15,673 nucleotides of DNA from an uncultured Lactobacillus sp. (GTDB lineage Bacteria > Bacillota > Bacilli > Lactobacillales > Lactobacillaceae), in the NCBI GenBank assembly GCA_945281075.1, contig CALYQE010000037.1, positions 1 to 15,673 on the forward strand, given 5' to 3'. The translations under genes were made by a program, and so were the position numbers. Under the pieces are notes generated by a model that saw nothing but the letters and a program-made list of their open reading frames with translations, ran no database searches and was not told the DNA's origin. Below, piece by piece: positions 14,674 through 15,673 of the stretch (positions are counted from its first letter, which is position 1; each line of letters opens with the position of its first letter).

Positions 14674-15387
14674 ATGAAAAAATTAATTCCAATTAATCCA
14701 TTTGGTGTTTTCGCAGACCATCAGGAAGTTGCACGAGTAGATAGTCGTTTTATCGCTCAATCCTTCGACAAGCGGCACCAAGATGTTTTGCGAGATATAC
14801 AGTGTTTAGTCAATTCATCCAATGGTATTTCTAGTGCGTTTAACCAGCACAATTTTGCACTTACTTCTTATATAGATGATCGGAGCAAACGTCAGCCCTG
14901 CTATCAAATTTCTCGAGATGGTTTTATCATGCTAGTTATGGCCTACCAAGGAACAAAGGCTAACAAACTGAAGGAGTTTTATCTTAAGCTTTTCGATGAA
15001 ATAGAAGAACAAATTAAAGTCCTACAATCAGTTCGAAACGAGTTTCCAATGCTAACACATCAATTGCAGCTAATCTATAAAAATCCCAAAGCATATATCT
15101 ATTCAAATGAGTTCAATTTAATAAACCGCATTGTTATTGGTATGAGTGCTAAACAATTCAGAAATCTACACGGTCTTCCCAAGGGTACCAGTATCCGTCC
15201 ATACCTATCTTTGAGGCAACTAAAACAAATCGATGATCTTCAGAAAGTGGATGCTGGTCTTCTGATTGCTTTACCTAACTACCAAGATAGGAAACAAAAG
15301 CTAGAATGGTATTATGAAATAAATTATGGAACAAAAAATTTAGTGATTAATGAAATCAGATTAGCAAAACAAAAGCCAATATCTTAA
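14674..15387 (+). CDS. Rha-family phage regulatory protein
   Basis: A 237-residue protein with an N-terminal pRha domain. Seen: VARVDSRFIAQSFDKRHQDVLRDI at about 19-42, then FNQHNFALTSYID near 57-69, and the diagnostic CYQISRDGFIMLVMAYQGTKA at 76-96 with a helical LKEFYLKLFDEIEEQIKVL run after it. Rha proteins are carried by phages and mobile elements, and some interfere with growth of phage in integration host factor-deficient hosts. The second half (about 115-237) is not a standard KilA-C or ANT domain that I can name; it includes a SIRPYLSLRQLKQIDDLQKV segment that may bind DNA. The ATG has an AAAGGAG site at good spacing. Its presence with the sigma-like gene marks the right side of the window as mobile-element backbone. 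Confidence 0.85.
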   Translation: MKKLIPINPFGVFADHQEVARVDSRFIAQSFDKRHQDVLRDIQCLVNSSNGISSAFNQHNFALTSYIDDRSKRQPCYQISRDGFIMLVMAYQGTKANKLKEFYLKLFDEIEEQIKVLQSVRNEFPMLTHQLQLIYKNPKAYIYSNEFNLINRIVIGMSAKQFRNLHGLPKGTSIRPYLSLRQLKQIDDLQKVDAGLLIALPNYQDRKQKLEWYYEINYGTKNLVINEIRLAKQKPIS

Positions 15388-15605
15388 GGTAAGAAAATAT
15401 GGAACCCAGTAGCCGGATCATCGCCACAATACGAACATAATCAACCCTTTACGTTAAAATCGACTATTTTATAATTACTATGATTTATACTGCATCAAGT
15501 ATTCATGGTACTTTCACTACCCAAATTAGCATATTTTTTTAAATTTAATATTTGTTAAACTCAATCTAAAAATTTACAATGTTGCATAGTTGCTATTCTT
15601 CACTT
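15388..15605. other. Non-coding stretch after the Rha gene
   Basis: AT-rich DNA without a gene or a clear promoter. The first strong structure after the Rha stop is the hairpin repeat at 15606. Confidence 0.5.
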
Positions 15606-15660
15606 AAAAAGTGTACCTTTTCCCATCAGCAAAGTCGGAAAAGATACACTTTTAATTATT
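15606..15660. repeat. Hairpin repeat, right copy
   Basis: A 55-bp copy of the element at 1013-1066, same orientation, differing by four substitutions and one base of length. The arms 15607-15623 and 15637-15653 pair over 17 bases with one mismatch around a 13-base loop, stronger than the left copy. It could end transcription on either strand. Two copies framing the module could be dispersed repeats or traces of how the region was assembled. Confidence 0.65.
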
Positions 15661-15673
15661 GTTAAATGCAGCC

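Noticed and set aside
1013..15660. Terminal inverted repeats of a transposon
   Set aside because: The two copies are direct, not inverted with respect to each other, there is no transposase, and each copy folds on itself like a terminator.

Overview
The window looks like an accessory or integrative-element region from a low-GC Gram-positive bacterium, most likely a member of the Lactobacillaceae. The evidence is AT-rich DNA, strong AGGAGG-type ribosome binding sites, a Tn916-type sigma-like regulator, a Rha-family phage regulator and a divergent MazEF-type module. The genus assignment is an inference. No integrase, relaxase, transposase, tRNA, rRNA or CRISPR array is visible.

Layout: (1) 208-809, minus strand, a MazE/MazF-like toxin-antitoxin pair with its own promoter at 859-887. 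(2) 810-1362, a gene-poor junction with a 54-bp hairpin repeat and a GC-richer gene tail that may be an old attachment-site remnant. (3) 13323 down to 1363, minus strand, eight tightly packed genes that look like one defence operon of about 12 kb. (4) 13324-13700, a divergent regulatory region with an extended -10 promoter, palindromes and overlapping RNA or DNA stems. (5) 13701-15387, plus strand, mobile-element backbone genes: a sigma-70 region-4-like regulator, a probable frameshifted small gene, and a Rha-family protein. (6) 15606-15660, a second copy of the hairpin repeat in the same orientation.

The operon has two modules. The upstream pair is Hachiman-like: a DUF1837/HamA-type protein followed by a Ski2-like HamB helicase. 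The HamA nuclease motif appears eroded (GASQ where GESK is expected), and the protein carries an N-terminal extension. The downstream module starts with a small XRE regulator. It continues with an adenine methyltransferase split over two adjacent genes: the SAM-binding half carries a consensus beta-clamp-like QLSLF peptide, and the other half carries NPPY. Next come a GIY-YIG-like/DEAH helicase/methyltransferase-lobe fusion of 1115 residues, a DUF262-DUF1524 (GmrSD-like) nuclease, and a 199-residue protein of unknown function. The likely reading is a methylation-guided restriction system: the split methyltransferase marks self, the helicase fusion senses or translocates on unmodified DNA, and the DUF1524 HNH and/or the GIY-YIG domain cleaves. 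That division of labour is inferred from families and gene order, not shown here.

The strongest candidate for something under-described is the compound operon as a whole: a Hachiman-like pair with a possibly inactive nuclease, transcriptionally joined to a split-methyltransferase/GIY-YIG-helicase/GmrSD system.
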